From Williamsia sp. 1135 (GTDB lineage Bacteria > Actinomycetota > Actinomycetes > Mycobacteriales > Mycobacteriaceae), in the NCBI RefSeq assembly GCF_002095395.1, contig NZ_MJEI01000101.1, positions 112,307 to 176,306 of the forward strand: a DNA stretch of 64,000 nucleotides. The letters are read 5' to 3'. Position numbers and translations under genes: made by a program. The notes under the pieces are model-generated. The model made no database searches and was not told the origin of the DNA. It saw nothing but the letters and a program-made list of their open reading frames with translations. How positions within the stretch are numbered: the first letter of the stretch is position 1; every line of letters begins with the position of its first letter. This document shows positions 23,896 through 33,944 of the stretch, piece after piece.

Positions 23896-24156
23896 ATGCT
23901 CATCATCGGTCTCATCTTGTTCGGCATGCTGATCGGCGCCGGCGCCCAACTCATCGTCGGTAGACCCGAAGGTGGGATCAACTGGGGTCTGGCCATCGTC
24001 GCCGGCCTCGTCGGATCATTCATCGGCGGTCTGCTCATCAGCCTCATCGCCGGCGACGGCCTCGATTTCCGGCCCAGCGGCATCATCGGTTCGCTGGTGG
24101 GCGCGATACTGGTGACAGCAGGGTGGCTCTGGTACAAAAAGCGCTCGGCCGCCTGA
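23896..24156 (+). CDS. GlsB/YeaQ/YmgE family small membrane protein
   Basis: 86 aa with three hydrophobic glycine-rich helices (IGLILFGMLIGAGAQLIVG, GLAIVAGLVGSFIGGLLISLIAG, IIGSLVGAILVTAGWLWYKK). It matches the transglycosylase-associated/stress-response family of unknown mechanism. The start is placed at ATG 23896 because a near-perfect TATACT -10 box ends 6 nt before it; an earlier in-frame ATG at 23845 would lie upstream of that promoter. Confidence 0.8.
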   Translation: MLIIGLILFGMLIGAGAQLIVGRPEGGINWGLAIVAGLVGSFIGGLLISLIAGDGLDFRPSGIIGSLVGAILVTAGWLWYKKRSAA

Positions 24157-24257
24157 CCGGCGGCGCGGGCTGCACCTCGACGGGCGACCGCAGGTCCGTT
24201 CGTAATAGCTCATACAGGTCAGAGTCGACCCGGCGGCGAAATGTTCCCGGCAGTGGT

Positions 24258-25271
24258 TCAGACTGCGGTCGGGTCCGCCAGTAACCCTTGCGCCGCAGTC
24301 GAACACAGCGCGAGAGCCGTCTTGGCCCACTCTTCGTCCGCACCCGCCAGTCCGCAGGCCGGACTGATGACGACATGCTCGGCAAGCACCTTGCGCGACA
24401 GACCGATCCGATCGGTCAGTTCTGCACATGAGGCAGCGACCTGCTCTGCCGCGGGTATGGGGTCCGGGGCGGTACCGGGTATTGCCCCGATGATCACGTC
24501 CCGGCCCTCGTCGAGGAGCTGACCGATGCCGTCGAGGTCTGCCGTCCGTATCTGCGCGAGATCGACGCTGACGCCGGTGAAACGAGTGCGTGCCAGCAGA
24601 TTCCAGGGAACGTTCGCCGAGCAGTCATGCAGGATCACAGGCCTGTCGACCACGGTCATGAAGTTGTCGAACTGTTCGGCGAGCACCTGCTCGGGGATCG
24701 GGTTGATGATGTTGAACCGCGTCAGCGGAGTCACCGAACCTTCGATCACCCGGCTGATCATCGGCTCGTCGATCTGCACGACCACCGTGGAACCCGTCCG
24801 TTTCTGGACCTGATCGGCATGCACGCGAAGGCCTTCGGCCAGCGAATCGACGAGATCGGTCCAGGCCCCACGGTCGTGCAAGATCTTGTGCCCGTTGGTG
24901 AGTTCAACCGACGCGGCGAGAGTGAACGGTCCACAGGCCTGCACTTTCACCGTCCGATCGGTGCCACGCAGGCCCGCCCGCTCCCACGCCTCCTCGAACG
25001 CGTCGAGGTCGGCGCTGAGGAAGTCACGACTCCGCCTGCCCATGACCGACTGCCTGGTCGAGAGTCGGTACCCCGACGCGGCATAGTCCATCGGCATGTC
25101 CACGAGCAGTGCCGCCGCACGACCGACCATGTCGGCGCCGAGCCCACGCGCAGGTAACTCGGGAAGAAACGCGAACTCGCACTCGCCTACGCTGATCTCG
25201 GCAGCTCGAAGCGGGTCGAGCCCCGGCATCGACCCGACGCCGGTCCCGGTGCCCACCGGGATGGAAGTCAC
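24258..25271 (-). CDS. MetE-like (cobalamin-independent methionine synthase C-terminal type) protein
   Basis: 337-aa single-domain barrel related to the catalytic domain of MetE. Candidate zinc ligands are His215 and Cys217 (HDCSANV) and Cys306 (SPACGLAG); QIDEP holds Asp168 and Glu169. It lacks the N-terminal half of MetE and may use another methyl donor. A homologue (Rv3015c) occupies the same place in M. tuberculosis. GTG start overlaps the mnmA stop by 4 nt (GTGA), so it is cotranslated with mnmA. Confidence 0.75.
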   Translation of the reverse strand: MTSIPVGTGTGVGSMPGLDPLRAAEISVGECEFAFLPELPARGLGADMVGRAAALLVDMPMDYAASGYRLSTRQSVMGRRSRDFLSADLDAFEEAWERAGLRGTDRTVKVQACGPFTLAASVELTNGHKILHDRGAWTDLVDSLAEGLRVHADQVQKRTGSTVVVQIDEPMISRVIEGSVTPLTRFNIINPIPEQVLAEQFDNFMTVVDRPVILHDCSANVPWNLLARTRFTGVSVDLAQIRTADLDGIGQLLDEGRDVIIGAIPGTAPDPIPAAEQVAASCAELTDRIGLSRKVLAEHVVISPACGLAGADEEWAKTALALCSTAAQGLLADPTAV

Positions 25272-26410
25272 TTGCCCGCGCTGGTGGCGAGTTCGCCAGG
25301 GACCGAACCGGTGACCGCGATCCGGCCGCTGCCGAGCACCAGATCGCCCGCGTCGGCGTCGGGCCGGTAGAGCACCGCCGCCTGTCCACGGGCGACTCCG
25401 GTCAACGGACTGCGGAGCCTGATCCGGAATGCCGGCCCCTCCACGCCGTCGGTGCCGTCGCCGTTCATCGGTTCGACGTCGGCGAGAGCCAGCCCACCAT
25501 GTGCGCGGACCTGCACCATCGCCTCGAAGGGTTCGGTCGGCGTCGTGCCCGAGGTCCAGATGGCACGGCGCGCAACAATCGTCCAGACCTGCAGGTGCTC
25601 AGACGATCCCACCGTGACCGTGCCGGAATCCGGGTCGATCTCGGTGACGTAGCGAGGCTTGCCGTCTGCGGCCGGGGCATCGATACCCAGCCCCTTGCGC
25701 TGACCGATCGTGAATCCGTGCACACCCTCGTGGTCGCCGAGTTCGGCACCGGAGTCGGCGTCGACCACCTTTCCGGGCCGGACACCGATGGTGGCACCGA
25801 GGAAGGCTCGGGTGTCGCCGGTCGGGATGAAGCAGATGTCGTGGGAATCGGGCTTGTTCGCCACCGACAGCTCGCGAGCTGCGGCCTCGGCGCGGATCTG
25901 GTCCTTCGGGGTGTCACCGATCGGGAACATCGCGCGCGAGAGCTGCTCCGGGGTCAACACGGCCAGCACGTAGGACTGGTCCTTGTCCTCGTCGACGGCC
26001 CGGCGCAGTTCCCCGTCCTCGAGCCGTGCGTAGTGTCCGGTGGCCACGGCATCGAAACCCAGCGCGACCGCGCGCTCTGACAATGCCGAGAACTTGATCT
26101 TCTCGTTGCACGTCAGGCACGGATTCGGGGTCTGGCCGGCCGCGTAGGCCGCCACGAACTCGTCGATCACGTCGTCCTTGAAGCGGTCGGCGAAATCCCA
26201 TACGTAAAAAGGGATTCCGAGCACGTCGGCGGCGCGGCGGGCGTCTCCGGCGTCTTCGCGCGAACAACAACCTCGTGAACCGGTGCGTAGGGCGCCCGGG
26301 GCGGTGGACAAGGCGAGATGCACGCCGACCACGTCGTGACCGGCGTCGACGGCACGTGCTGCCGCCACGGCAGAGTCGACTCCGCCACTCATCGCCGCTA
26401 GTACCCGCAT
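25268..26410 (-). CDS. mnmA: tRNA-specific 2-thiouridylase
   Basis: Inserts sulfur at U34 of Lys, Glu and Gln tRNAs. 380 aa from ATG 26410. The ATP P-loop is SGGVDS (8-13); the catalytic pair is Cys101 (CLTCN) and Cys193 (HDICFIP). The ATG overlaps the stop of the upstream cysteine desulfurase (TGATG), which would supply the sulfur; the coupling is functionally sensible. Confidence 0.96.
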   Translation of the reverse strand: MRVLAAMSGGVDSAVAAARAVDAGHDVVGVHLALSTAPGALRTGSRGCCSREDAGDARRAADVLGIPFYVWDFADRFKDDVIDEFVAAYAAGQTPNPCLTCNEKIKFSALSERAVALGFDAVATGHYARLEDGELRRAVDEDKDQSYVLAVLTPEQLSRAMFPIGDTPKDQIRAEAAARELSVANKPDSHDICFIPTGDTRAFLGATIGVRPGKVVDADSGAELGDHEGVHGFTIGQRKGLGIDAPAADGKPRYVTEIDPDSGTVTVGSSEHLQVWTIVARRAIWTSGTTPTEPFEAMVQVRAHGGLALADVEPMNGDGTDGVEGPAFRIRLRSPLTGVARGQAAVLYRPDADAGDLVLGSGRIAVTGSVPGELATSAGK

Positions 26411-27630
26411 CAGCGCTCTCCCGCCATAGCCGTCGCCATTCCTGCCGCCCGTGCCCGCGACACCACCTCGCCGATGACCGCTCCGACGGCGTCGATCTCC
26501 TCTGCGGTCGTCGACGGGGCCAACGAGAACCGCAGCGAGCTGCGGGCGCGGGCGGTGGAAACGCCCATCGCGGTCAGCACGTGGCTGGCCTGCGCCACCC
26601 CCGCCGTGCACGCCGACCCGGTGGAACACTCGATGCCGTTGGCGTCGAGCAACATCAGGAGCGAATCACCCTCGCAGCCGGGGAACGAGACGTGCACGTT
26701 CCCGGGCAACCTGTCATCGCCGAGCGGCCCGTTGATCACACAGTCATCCGTGGACCGCGTGAGCACGTCGAAAAGCTTGTCCCGCAGTGTCGCGACAGCA
26801 GGCATCGTCGTCGTCAGCTCACGAACCGAATGATCAAGCGCTACAGCCATTCCGACCGAAGCTGCCACATCCGGAGTACCGGACCGGACATCGCGTTCGT
26901 GTCCGCCCCCGTGCAGCAGGGGTACACAGTCGACATCGCGACCCAGCATCAGCGCACCGATGCCGTGAGGGCCTCCGAACTTGTGGGCGGCCACGCTCAT
27001 CGCCGAGAGGCCGCTCGCCGTGAAATCGATCGGCAGGTGGCCGGCAGCCTGGATGGCGTCCGAATGCATCGGCACACCGAACTCACGGCAGATCGCGGCG
27101 AGTTCGACGACCGGCTGGACCGTGCCGACCTCGTTGTTGGCCCACATCACGCTGACCAGAGCCGTCTCGTCGGCGTGAGCGGCGAGTTCGGCGCGCAGGT
27201 CCGCGGGATCGACCAGTCCGCGACTGTCGACAGGCAGCCAGGTCACCTCGGCGCCTGCAGAGTCGGCCAGCCACAGCACCGGGTCCAGCACGGCGTGGTG
27301 CTCGATGGCGGAGGCGATGATGCGCGGCCTGCCATTCGGGCGGGCGGCGTCGGGCTTGTTGCGCGCCCAGAAGATTCCCTTGACGGCCAGGTTGTCGCTC
27401 TCTGTTCCACCGCCGGTGAAGATCACCTCGGACGGACGCCCACCCAGCGACGCGGCGATCGATTCGCGAGATTCCTCGAGCTGCCTGCGCGCTCGGCGAC
27501 CAGATCCGTGCAGCGAGGAAGCGTTGCCGGCCGTGCCCAGGATCTGGTTCATCGCCACGACTGCGGCGGGAACCATATGGGTCGCGGCGGCGTGGTCGAG
27601 GTAAATCGGGCTTCGATCGGCTGAGAACAT
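26410..27630 (-). CDS. Cysteine desulfurase (IscS/NifS type)
   Basis: PLP enzyme that takes sulfur from cysteine for tRNA thiolation and possibly Fe-S assembly. 406 aa from ATG 27630 (a TTG two codons earlier is less likely). YLDHAAAT is near the start, PLP-lysine Lys217 ([10 protein letters not shown]), and the mobile-loop cysteine is Cys341 (GSACTAG). It corresponds to Rv3025c, called iscS in M. tuberculosis. Confidence 0.93.
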   Translation of the reverse strand: MFSADRSPIYLDHAAATHMVPAAVVAMNQILGTAGNASSLHGSGRRARRQLEESRESIAASLGGRPSEVIFTGGGTESDNLAVKGIFWARNKPDAARPNGRPRIIASAIEHHAVLDPVLWLADSAGAEVTWLPVDSRGLVDPADLRAELAAHADETALVSVMWANNEVGTVQPVVELAAICREFGVPMHSDAIQAAGHLPIDFTASGLSAMSVAAHKFGGPHGIGALMLGRDVDCVPLLHGGGHERDVRSGTPDVAASVGMAVALDHSVRELTTTMPAVATLRDKLFDVLTRSTDDCVINGPLGDDRLPGNVHVSFPGCEGDSLLMLLDANGIECSTGSACTAGVAQASHVLTAMGVSTARARSSLRFSLAPSTTAEEIDAVGAVIGEVVSRARAAGMATAMAGER

Positions 27631-27694
27631 GACCAACCAAGGATAACCACATCTGCAGGTGGTTCTGTTCCCGCTGGTAGCTGCCGTGCCCGGA

Positions 27695-28585
27695 TCAAGC
27701 CGCGAGGGCCACCGAGGTGGTGTCCTCCGAGGTCAGCGCAACCGGATGGCCGAACACGACTCGTTCGCAACGCAACGCCAGCTCACGACGGTCGTCCCCG
27801 GGAAGCTGCTGCTCGCACATCTGTATTCGGACGACGAGGCCCTTCGCCGCCAGGACTCTGCGCATCGTGTCGCCGATGTCGTCGGCGCCGATGAAGCACG
27901 CAGCTGTGCTCAGCTCGCCGGTGGATGTGTGGAAACTCACCACCACCGGGTAGATGGGGACACCCGTATCGACCGCCGCCTGGAAGAGCGCGGGCCGGAA
28001 ACGGCCACCGCCCCGCCCGCACCGCGTGGTGCCCTCGGGAAAGACGCCCACGTTGTCCCCGGCGAGCAGACCACCGCGCGCGGTGTCGACGACGGCGGGG
28101 AGTTCGCGCAACGATTCCCGCCGGATCGGGATCACCGCGAGCCTGCGGGTGATGGGGCCGATGACCGGCCAGGTCGCCAGTTCCGCCTTGGCCACGAAAC
28201 GTGCCGGCCTCACCGAAGCGATCGCGAGCACGTCGAGGAACGAGATGTGGTTGGACACGATCAGACCGTGGTCCGATCGATCCCGGGGGCCCGAACCGGT
28301 CTGGTGGTCCGGGTGATCCAGGTGGTCCGGTCGATCGTCATGGACCTCGATCCGGATACCGAGCGAGGTGATCAGCAGGTGCGCGGCGGTCCGGACGTAG
28401 CGTGCGCGGGCGCTGCGGGGCAGCAGGCCGATGGCCATACCCACCGACAGCACCACAACCGCGGTGGTCAGCAGAGCGAACACCCGCCATCCTTGCCGGA
28501 CCCGGCCGGCCACCGACTCGTCGGTGAGGCAACTGTTGTCGCACGAGCTGGACGGGAACCAGCTGTGCGTCGCGCACGCGCCCAC
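27695..28585 (-). CDS. PlsC-like 1-acylglycerol-3-phosphate acyltransferase
   Basis: 296 aa. A membrane-anchoring hydrophobic segment (36-56) precedes the acyltransferase motif NHISFLD (His113, Asp118) and FPEGTTR (182-188). It probably acylates lysophosphatidic acid or a related lipid at the inner face of the membrane. The GTG start overlaps the upstream stop by 1 nt (TAGTG), coupling it to the GNAT-like gene. The pair matches Rv3026c-Rv3027c. Confidence 0.85.
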   Translation of the reverse strand: MGACATHSWFPSSSCDNSCLTDESVAGRVRQGWRVFALLTTAVVVLSVGMAIGLLPRSARARYVRTAAHLLITSLGIRIEVHDDRPDHLDHPDHQTGSGPRDRSDHGLIVSNHISFLDVLAIASVRPARFVAKAELATWPVIGPITRRLAVIPIRRESLRELPAVVDTARGGLLAGDNVGVFPEGTTRCGRGGGRFRPALFQAAVDTGVPIYPVVVSFHTSTGELSTAACFIGADDIGDTMRRVLAAKGLVVRIQMCEQQLPGDDRRELALRCERVVFGHPVALTSEDTTSVALAA

Positions 28586-29430
28586 TATCGCGCGCCTGCC
28601 GTGATCTGGCGCAGTCGTTCCAGATACCTGGTGTTGGCCCGCCTGCGGTCGAGCACGGTCGGGAAGTCGGCGACCCCGAAGTCCGGGTCGTGGGCGGGCT
28701 CCCCGCAGATCCAGGCACCCATGCGCAGATATCCGGTCAGCAGGGGCGGAAACGCCAGCCGCGCGGGTGCAACGATCTCATCGAGTGACTTGCCGTCGAG
28801 CACCACCGGCCGATGGGGGTGAACCTGCCAGGGCCCGCGGTGGCGGTCGGAGACGAAGTCGCGGATCCCCCGGATCTGGGACCCCGCGATCCCGCCGTCC
28901 ACGTCCCGCAGGACCGGGACCGACGTCGCGCCCATCAGGTAGCGGTAATCCGTGCGCTCGAGGTAGACGAGGATGCCGGCCCACATCAGCGCCAGCACCG
29001 CACCCGAGCGGTGCTCGGCCGCCACACAGGCCCGGCCCATCTCCACCGTCTGTGGAGCGAGGTCATCGAGCTCGGCGAGGTCGAACTCCGTTGCGGTGTA
29101 GAGACCTCCCGCGGCGATCGCGCCGGGCGGTGGCAGCAGCCGGTAGCAGCCGACCGCCTCTCCGGTGAGGTTGTGGCGCACGATCAGGTGGTCACAGTGT
29201 TCGTCGAATCGGTCGGTGTCGCGGCCGTCGGTGACCGCCGCCATCGAATCGGCGAAGCCCGGTTCGCCGGCGAACACGCGATAGCGCAGGCGGGTGATCA
29301 GGTCGATGTCGTGGAGGTCGGTGCTCAGGAACAGGCTGTAGGTCGAGCCGGATACGAGTGCTGCAGTGATTCTGGTCGAGCTCCGCTGCGCTGCGTCTCC
29401 GGCAGTGGTGGTCTCTGCGGTAGTCCTCAT
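28585..29430 (-). CDS. GNAT-fold acyltransferase (OlsB/ornithine-acyl type)
   Basis: About 281 aa from ATG 29430; an in-frame upstream start at 29508 would run into the terminator-like hairpin. It is an acetyl/acyl-transferase related to ornithine-acyl-ACP N-acyltransferases: TRLRYRVFAGEPGF, a GCYRLLPP segment and EMGRACVAAEHRSG. Being cotranslated with a PlsC-type enzyme, as OlsB is with OlsA, it may take part in an acyl-amino-acid lipid pathway. That is inference; the substrate is unknown. Confidence 0.7.
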   Translation of the reverse strand: MRTTAETTTAGDAAQRSSTRITAALVSGSTYSLFLSTDLHDIDLITRLRYRVFAGEPGFADSMAAVTDGRDTDRFDEHCDHLIVRHNLTGEAVGCYRLLPPPGAIAAGGLYTATEFDLAELDDLAPQTVEMGRACVAAEHRSGAVLALMWAGILVYLERTDYRYLMGATSVPVLRDVDGGIAGSQIRGIRDFVSDRHRGPWQVHPHRPVVLDGKSLDEIVAPARLAFPPLLTGYLRMGAWICGEPAHDPDFGVADFPTVLDRRRANTRYLERLRQITAGAR

Positions 29431-29499
29431 AGGCACAGGTGTATCGACCCGGATGTACCTCGCGGCAGCGGCGGCGTGACGTGTCGATGCAAGGTGCGT

Positions 29500-29549
29500 G
29501 AACAGCAAACGACCCCCGGGCCGGGGGCCAGGGGGTCGTTCGACTGTTC
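29500..29549. terminator. Large hairpin after etfA
   Basis: AACGACCCCC (29508-29517) pairs with GGGGGTCGTT (29531-29540), flanked by the outer pair GAACAG/CTGTTC. It separates the end of etfBA from the GNAT gene on the same strand. A long U-tract is lacking. Confidence 0.6.
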
Positions 29550-29572
29550 AGGCTGTCAGCAGCCGAGCGGTG

Positions 29573-30529
29573 TCACTTGCGTGCTTTGACCGCTTCGGTC
29601 AGCTGCGGCGCGACGTTGAACAGGTCGCCGACGATGCCGAAGTCCGCGATCTCGAAGATCGGGGCCTCTTCGTCCTTGTTGACCGCAACGATCGTCTTGG
29701 AGGTCTGCATGCCTGCGCGGTGCTGGATGGCACCGGAGATGCCGAGCGCCACATACAGCTGGGGCGAGACCGTCTTGCCGGTCTGACCGACCTGGAACTG
29801 ACCCGGGTAGTACCCGGAGTCGACTGCGGCGCGCGATGCGCCGACAGCGGCACCGAGCGAGTCGGCCAGATCTTCGACGACCGAGAACTTGTCGGCACTG
29901 CCGACACCGCGGCCACCGGAGACCACGATGGTGGCCTCGGTCAGCTCGGGGCGATCGCCACCGACGTTGGGCTCGACCTTGGTGATCTTGACGCCGTTCT
30001 CGGGCGCTGCGGGCACCTCGACATCGACGCGCTCGCCGGCTCCGGCCTGCGGTGCGGCCTCGACGGCACCCGGACGGACCGAATACACGGGAACGTCGCC
30101 GCCGGCGGTTGCCTCGACGGTGAAGGCGCCACCGAAGATGGAGTACACACCGGCGCCGCCTTCCTTCACCTCGATGACGTCGGCGTGCACGCCTGAACCC
30201 AGGCGCGCGGCCAGACGGCCGGCGATCTCTTTGCCGTCCGCGGTCGCGGCCACGATCACGCCGGCGGGCGATGCCTGCTCGACGACGGTGCCGAGGATGT
30301 CGACCTGCGGGGTGATCAGGTAGCCGGCGACGTCATCGGACTCGGCGACGTAGATCTTCTCTGCGCCTGCCTCTTTCAGTGCGTCGGCGATGCTGTCGGT
30401 GGTCCCGGGCTTACCCGCGACGACGACCGACGGGCTGCCCAGCGCACGGGCAGCGGTGATGAGCTCAGAGGTGACCTTCTTCAGGGCACCTTCGGCGTCC
30501 AGCTCAGCGAGGACAAGTACTTCAGCCAT
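29573..30529 (-). CDS. etfA: Electron transfer flavoprotein alpha subunit
   Basis: FAD-binding subunit of the heterodimer that takes electrons from acyl-CoA dehydrogenases and passes them to the quinone pool. 318 aa. The N-terminal Rossmann-like domain begins [10 protein letters not shown]; the C-terminal FAD domain holds [22 protein letters not shown] and [11 protein letters not shown]. It lies 47 nt after etfB. Confidence 0.96.
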   Translation of the reverse strand: MAEVLVLAELDAEGALKKVTSELITAARALGSPSVVVAGKPGTTDSIADALKEAGAEKIYVAESDDVAGYLITPQVDILGTVVEQASPAGVIVAATADGKEIAGRLAARLGSGVHADVIEVKEGGAGVYSIFGGAFTVEATAGGDVPVYSVRPGAVEAAPQAGAGERVDVEVPAAPENGVKITKVEPNVGGDRPELTEATIVVSGGRGVGSADKFSVVEDLADSLGAAVGASRAAVDSGYYPGQFQVGQTGKTVSPQLYVALGISGAIQHRAGMQTSKTIVAVNKDEEAPIFEIADFGIVGDLFNVAPQLTEAVKARK

Positions 30530-30576
30530 GGTGGTTACTCCTTGGGACTGTGGTCGATGGGTGGTGTGGCCGGCCG

Positions 30577-31362
30577 TCAGATGATTTTCTGACCGACCAG
30601 GTACTCGGCGACCTTCGTGCCGCCGTCACCCTCATCGACAACCTTCTCGCCCGCGGTCTTCGGCGGCTTCGGGGTCGAGCTGGTGACCGTCGAGCCGGCG
30701 TTGGCCAGTCCGACTTCTTCTGCTTCCACACCGATGTCTGCGAGCGAAAGAACCTGAACCTCTTTCTTTTTCGCAGCCATGATGCCCTTGAAGGACGGGA
30801 AGCGAGGCTCGTTGATCTTCTCGCCGACGCTGACGATGGCCGGGAGAGTGGCCTCGAGGTGGAAGATGCCCTCGTCGGTCTCGCGCTCACCGGACAGCTT
30901 GTCGCCGTCGACACTGAGCTTGCGCATGTGGGTCAGGTGCGGCAGTTCGAGGTACTCGGCGATGATCGCGGGCACGGCGCCGACGCGGCCGTCGGTCGCC
31001 TCGTTGCCTGCGATGACCAGCTCGACACCTTCGACGGTGCCCAGGGCGCGGGCGATGACCCATGCGGTCTGGATCGCATCGCTGCCGTGGATCGCGTCGT
31101 CTTTGATGTGGATCGCCTTGTCGGCGCCCATCGAGAGAGCCTTGCGGATGGCATCGGTGGTGCGATCGGGTCCGACTGCGAGCACCGTCACCTCGCCTTC
31201 GCCTGCTTCTTTGATCTTCAGCGCCTCTTCGACGGCCTTCTCGTTGATCTCATCGAGAACGGCGTCGGCAGCTTCACGATCGAGGGTGTAATCACCATCG
31301 CTGAGCTTGCGCTCGGAGTAGGTGTCAGGGACCTGCTTGATCAGAACGACAATGTTTGTCAT
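30577..31362 (-). CDS. etfB: Electron transfer flavoprotein beta subunit
   Basis: AMP-binding partner of EtfA. 261 aa from ATG 31362; the longer in-frame reading upstream lacks family similarity. TNIVVLIKQVPDTYSERK opens the protein, and the recognition-loop region around VIAGNEATDGRVGAVPAIIAE is conserved. Expression may be under the palindrome at 31413-31430. Confidence 0.96.
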   Translation of the reverse strand: MTNIVVLIKQVPDTYSERKLSDGDYTLDREAADAVLDEINEKAVEEALKIKEAGEGEVTVLAVGPDRTTDAIRKALSMGADKAIHIKDDAIHGSDAIQTAWVIARALGTVEGVELVIAGNEATDGRVGAVPAIIAEYLELPHLTHMRKLSVDGDKLSGERETDEGIFHLEATLPAIVSVGEKINEPRFPSFKGIMAAKKKEVQVLSLADIGVEAEEVGLANAGSTVTSSTPKPPKTAGEKVVDEGDGGTKVAEYLVGQKII

Positions 31363-31398
31363 GGGTCTTCGTCGACCTCCTGCGTAGGGTTCTGGACA

Positions 31399-31430
31399 AC
31401 TTACCGAAAGGAACTTACTAAGCGGTAAGT
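31399..31430. promoter_or_regulatory. Palindromic operator candidate upstream of etfBA
   Basis: ACTTAC-TAAGCG-GTAAGT (31413-31430) is a perfect 6+6 dyad, and an extra half-site ACTTACCG begins at 31399. It lies about 40-70 nt upstream of etfB and 160 nt upstream of the divergent methyltransferase. The size and symmetry fit a TetR-family repressor of fatty-acid or acyl-CoA genes; the regulator is not identified. Confidence 0.5.
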
Positions 31431-31590
31431 ACTCCGGGGTCTTAACCACCTTAGCGCGGCCTAATGCCAGGTCGAACACCAGATTACGCGCGCAATGAAG
31501 TGCGTCACATTCGCGCCATTCTTCCCGAGTTCTGTACTCCGGTTCTAGCTGCTGCTTCAGGTCTCGTTCGCCGCCCACTAGGCTCCCCTC

Positions 31591-32394
31591 ATGGCCAGAG
31601 GACCGCGTGGATCACACGACACCATTTCAACGCCGCAGCCAGTGCAAACAGAGCAGGAAACGCTTGCATTGACCGGCGAGAGGACGGTGCCCGGCATAGC
31701 CGAGGAGAACTACTGGTTCCGGCGACATGAGGTGGCATACGAGTACATCCTCGAACGGTGCCGCGACCGTACGGTGCTCGAAGCCGGATCGGGCGAAGGG
31801 TACGGAGCGAACCTCATCTCCGCCGTCGCGACCGCCGTGACCTGCGTCGACTACGACCTCTCGGCGGTCGAACACACCCGTAGCCGCTACTCACATCTGA
31901 CGATCCACCAGGCCAACCTGATCGATCTGCCACTGCCCGACTCCTCCGTCGACACCGTGGTCAACTTCCAGGTCATCGAACATCTGTGGGACCAGCAGGC
32001 CTTCATTTCCGAATGCCTGCGGGTGCTGCGCCCCGGCGGGGAGCTGCTCATCTCCACCCCCAACCGCATCACCTTCTCCCCCGGCCGCGACACCCCGCTC
32101 AATCCGTTTCACACCCGCGAACTGAATCCGGCGGAGTTGCGCGAGCTCCTGACCACCCCCGGATTCGCCGTGACCGAGATGCTGGGTGTGTCGCACGGCA
32201 CAGTTCTGCGGGAGCTCGATGCGGCCTGGGGCGGGTCGTTCATCGACGCCCAGATCGAGCGCGCGCTGTCGGGGCAGCCGTGGCCGCCGGAGCTCACCGC
32301 CGACGTCGCCGCGATCCGTACCGCAGACTTCGACATCAGTGATTCCGACCTCGACGCCAGTCTGGATCTGCTGTTCGTCGCGGTGAAGCCTTGA
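31591..32394 (+). CDS. SAM-dependent methyltransferase (Rv3030-like)
   Basis: 267 aa, class I fold. Motif I is VLEAGSGEGYGAN, the post-I acidic residue sits in CVDYD, and FQVIEHLWD and LRPGGELLISTPN follow. The syntenic mycobacterial gene belongs to the cluster implicated in 6-O-methylglucose lipopolysaccharides, and this enzyme is a candidate sugar O-methyltransferase. TAGGCT lies 6 nt before the ATG (leaderless signature). Its stop overlaps the TTG start of the next gene. Confidence 0.85.
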   Translation: MARGPRGSHDTISTPQPVQTEQETLALTGERTVPGIAEENYWFRRHEVAYEYILERCRDRTVLEAGSGEGYGANLISAVATAVTCVDYDLSAVEHTRSRYSHLTIHQANLIDLPLPDSSVDTVVNFQVIEHLWDQQAFISECLRVLRPGGELLISTPNRITFSPGRDTPLNPFHTRELNPAELRELLTTPGFAVTEMLGVSHGTVLRELDAAWGGSFIDAQIERALSGQPWPPELTADVAAIRTADFDISDSDLDASLDLLFVAVKP

Positions 32395-33944
32395 CCACAG
32401 ATGGGCACGCAGTTCCGGGGATGTTCTCTCTGGTACTGCACTCTCACCTGCCCTGGCTCGCGAACCACGGCAGGTGGCCGGTCGGCGAGGAATGGCTCTA
32501 CCAATCGTGGGCGGGGTCGTATCAACCTGTCTTTGCGGCACTGCGCCGGCTGGCCGCGGATGGATTCACCGACCAGCTCAGCCTCGGTATCACCCCTGTT
32601 CTCGCCGCCCAGCTCGACGACCCGCACTGCCTCTCTGCGATGCACCAGTGGCTGGGCGACTGGCAAGTGCGGGCGAGCGAGGCCGCGGTGGCCGGAGACG
32701 AAGCCGGCACCGACGCTCGGCCGGCATCGACGATCAACGCCCTCGGCGGACGTGAATACCGCGCCGCGGCAGCGGCACTCACCGATTTCGAGACCCATTG
32801 GCGCCACGGTGGCTCGGCTCTGGTCCGTTCGATGCTCGACGCTGGCACCATCGAGCTCCTGGGCGGTCCACTCGCGCATCCCTTCGGACCACTGCTGGAT
32901 CCACGACTGCGCGACTTCTCGCTGCGCGAGGGTCTCGCCGACGGAGCGCAGCGTTTCGGCTCCGGACCCCGCGGGATCTGGGCCCCGGAATGTGCCTATG
33001 CGCCGGGCATGGAGATCGACTACCAGCGGGCGGGCGTCGGTCATTTCATGGTCGATGGCCCTGCGCTCCATGGGGACACCTCGCTGGGCCGACCGGTGCA
33101 CGACAGCGACGTCGTCGCCTTCGGACGCGACCTGCAGGTGTCCTACCGGGTCTGGTCGCCGAAATCGGGCTACCCGGGCCACGCGGCGTACCGCGACTTC
33201 CACACCTACGACCATCATTTCGGACTCAAACCAGCCCGGGTCACGGGGCGCGGCGTCAGCGGGTCCGACAAGAAGCCGTACGAACCGGACCGCGCACAGG
33301 CAACGCTGGAGCGCCATGCCGCCGACTTCGTGGACTGCGTCCGCGCCCGTCTGATCGACGAGAGTGCGCGCATCGGCCGGCCGGCGCTGGTGGTCGCCGC
33401 CTTCGACACCGAACTGTTCGGGCACTGGTGGCATGAGGGGCCGCAATGGCTCGAGGCGGTGCTGCGTGCGCTCCCGGAAGCCGGTATCCGGGTCGGCACG
33501 CTCGGGGCAGCGCGCGAACAGGGATACGTCGGCGCACCTGCTGCCCTGCAGAGATCGTCCTGGGGATCGGGCAAGGATTGGCGCGTGTGGAACGGCCCCC
33601 AGGTGGCGGACCTGGTGCAGATCAACGCCGAGGTCGTGCAGAGCGCGCTGGCCACCGTCACCAAGCGAGGAGACCGCGGCCTGGTGGCCCGGGACCGGGT
33701 CAGCGATCAGATTCTGCGCGAGGCACTGTTGACGGCGTCGTCGGACTGGCCGTTCATGGTCTCCAAGGACACCGCCGCCGACTACGCCCGCAACCGGCTC
33801 TACACCCACGCCCACGCGACCCGCGAGATCTGCGATGCCGCCGACCGCGGCCGAGAACCGCTGGCGGACAACCTCTCGGCGCGTTGGAACGTCGCCGACA
33901 ATCTTTTCCCCGGCCTCGACGCCCGCCGGCTGGGGGTTGCATGA
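32391..33944 (+). CDS. GH57 family 1,4-alpha-glucan branching-type enzyme (Rv3031-like)
   Basis: 517 aa. GH57 motifs: HSHLPW near the start, catalytic nucleophile Glu200 in IWAPECAYAPG, and acid/base Asp339 in AAFDTELFGHWW. The C-terminal helical domain is typical of branching enzymes. It would introduce alpha-1,6 branches into the methylated polysaccharide or a related glucan. The TTG start overlaps the previous stop as TTGA; the next gene overlaps the stop as ATGA, so three genes are translationally linked. Confidence 0.9.
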   Translation: MTTDGHAVPGMFSLVLHSHLPWLANHGRWPVGEEWLYQSWAGSYQPVFAALRRLAADGFTDQLSLGITPVLAAQLDDPHCLSAMHQWLGDWQVRASEAAVAGDEAGTDARPASTINALGGREYRAAAAALTDFETHWRHGGSALVRSMLDAGTIELLGGPLAHPFGPLLDPRLRDFSLREGLADGAQRFGSGPRGIWAPECAYAPGMEIDYQRAGVGHFMVDGPALHGDTSLGRPVHDSDVVAFGRDLQVSYRVWSPKSGYPGHAAYRDFHTYDHHFGLKPARVTGRGVSGSDKKPYEPDRAQATLERHAADFVDCVRARLIDESARIGRPALVVAAFDTELFGHWWHEGPQWLEAVLRALPEAGIRVGTLGAAREQGYVGAPAALQRSSWGSGKDWRVWNGPQVADLVQINAEVVQSALATVTKRGDRGLVARDRVSDQILREALLTASSDWPFMVSKDTAADYARNRLYTHAHATREICDAADRGREPLADNLSARWNVADNLFPGLDARRLGVA

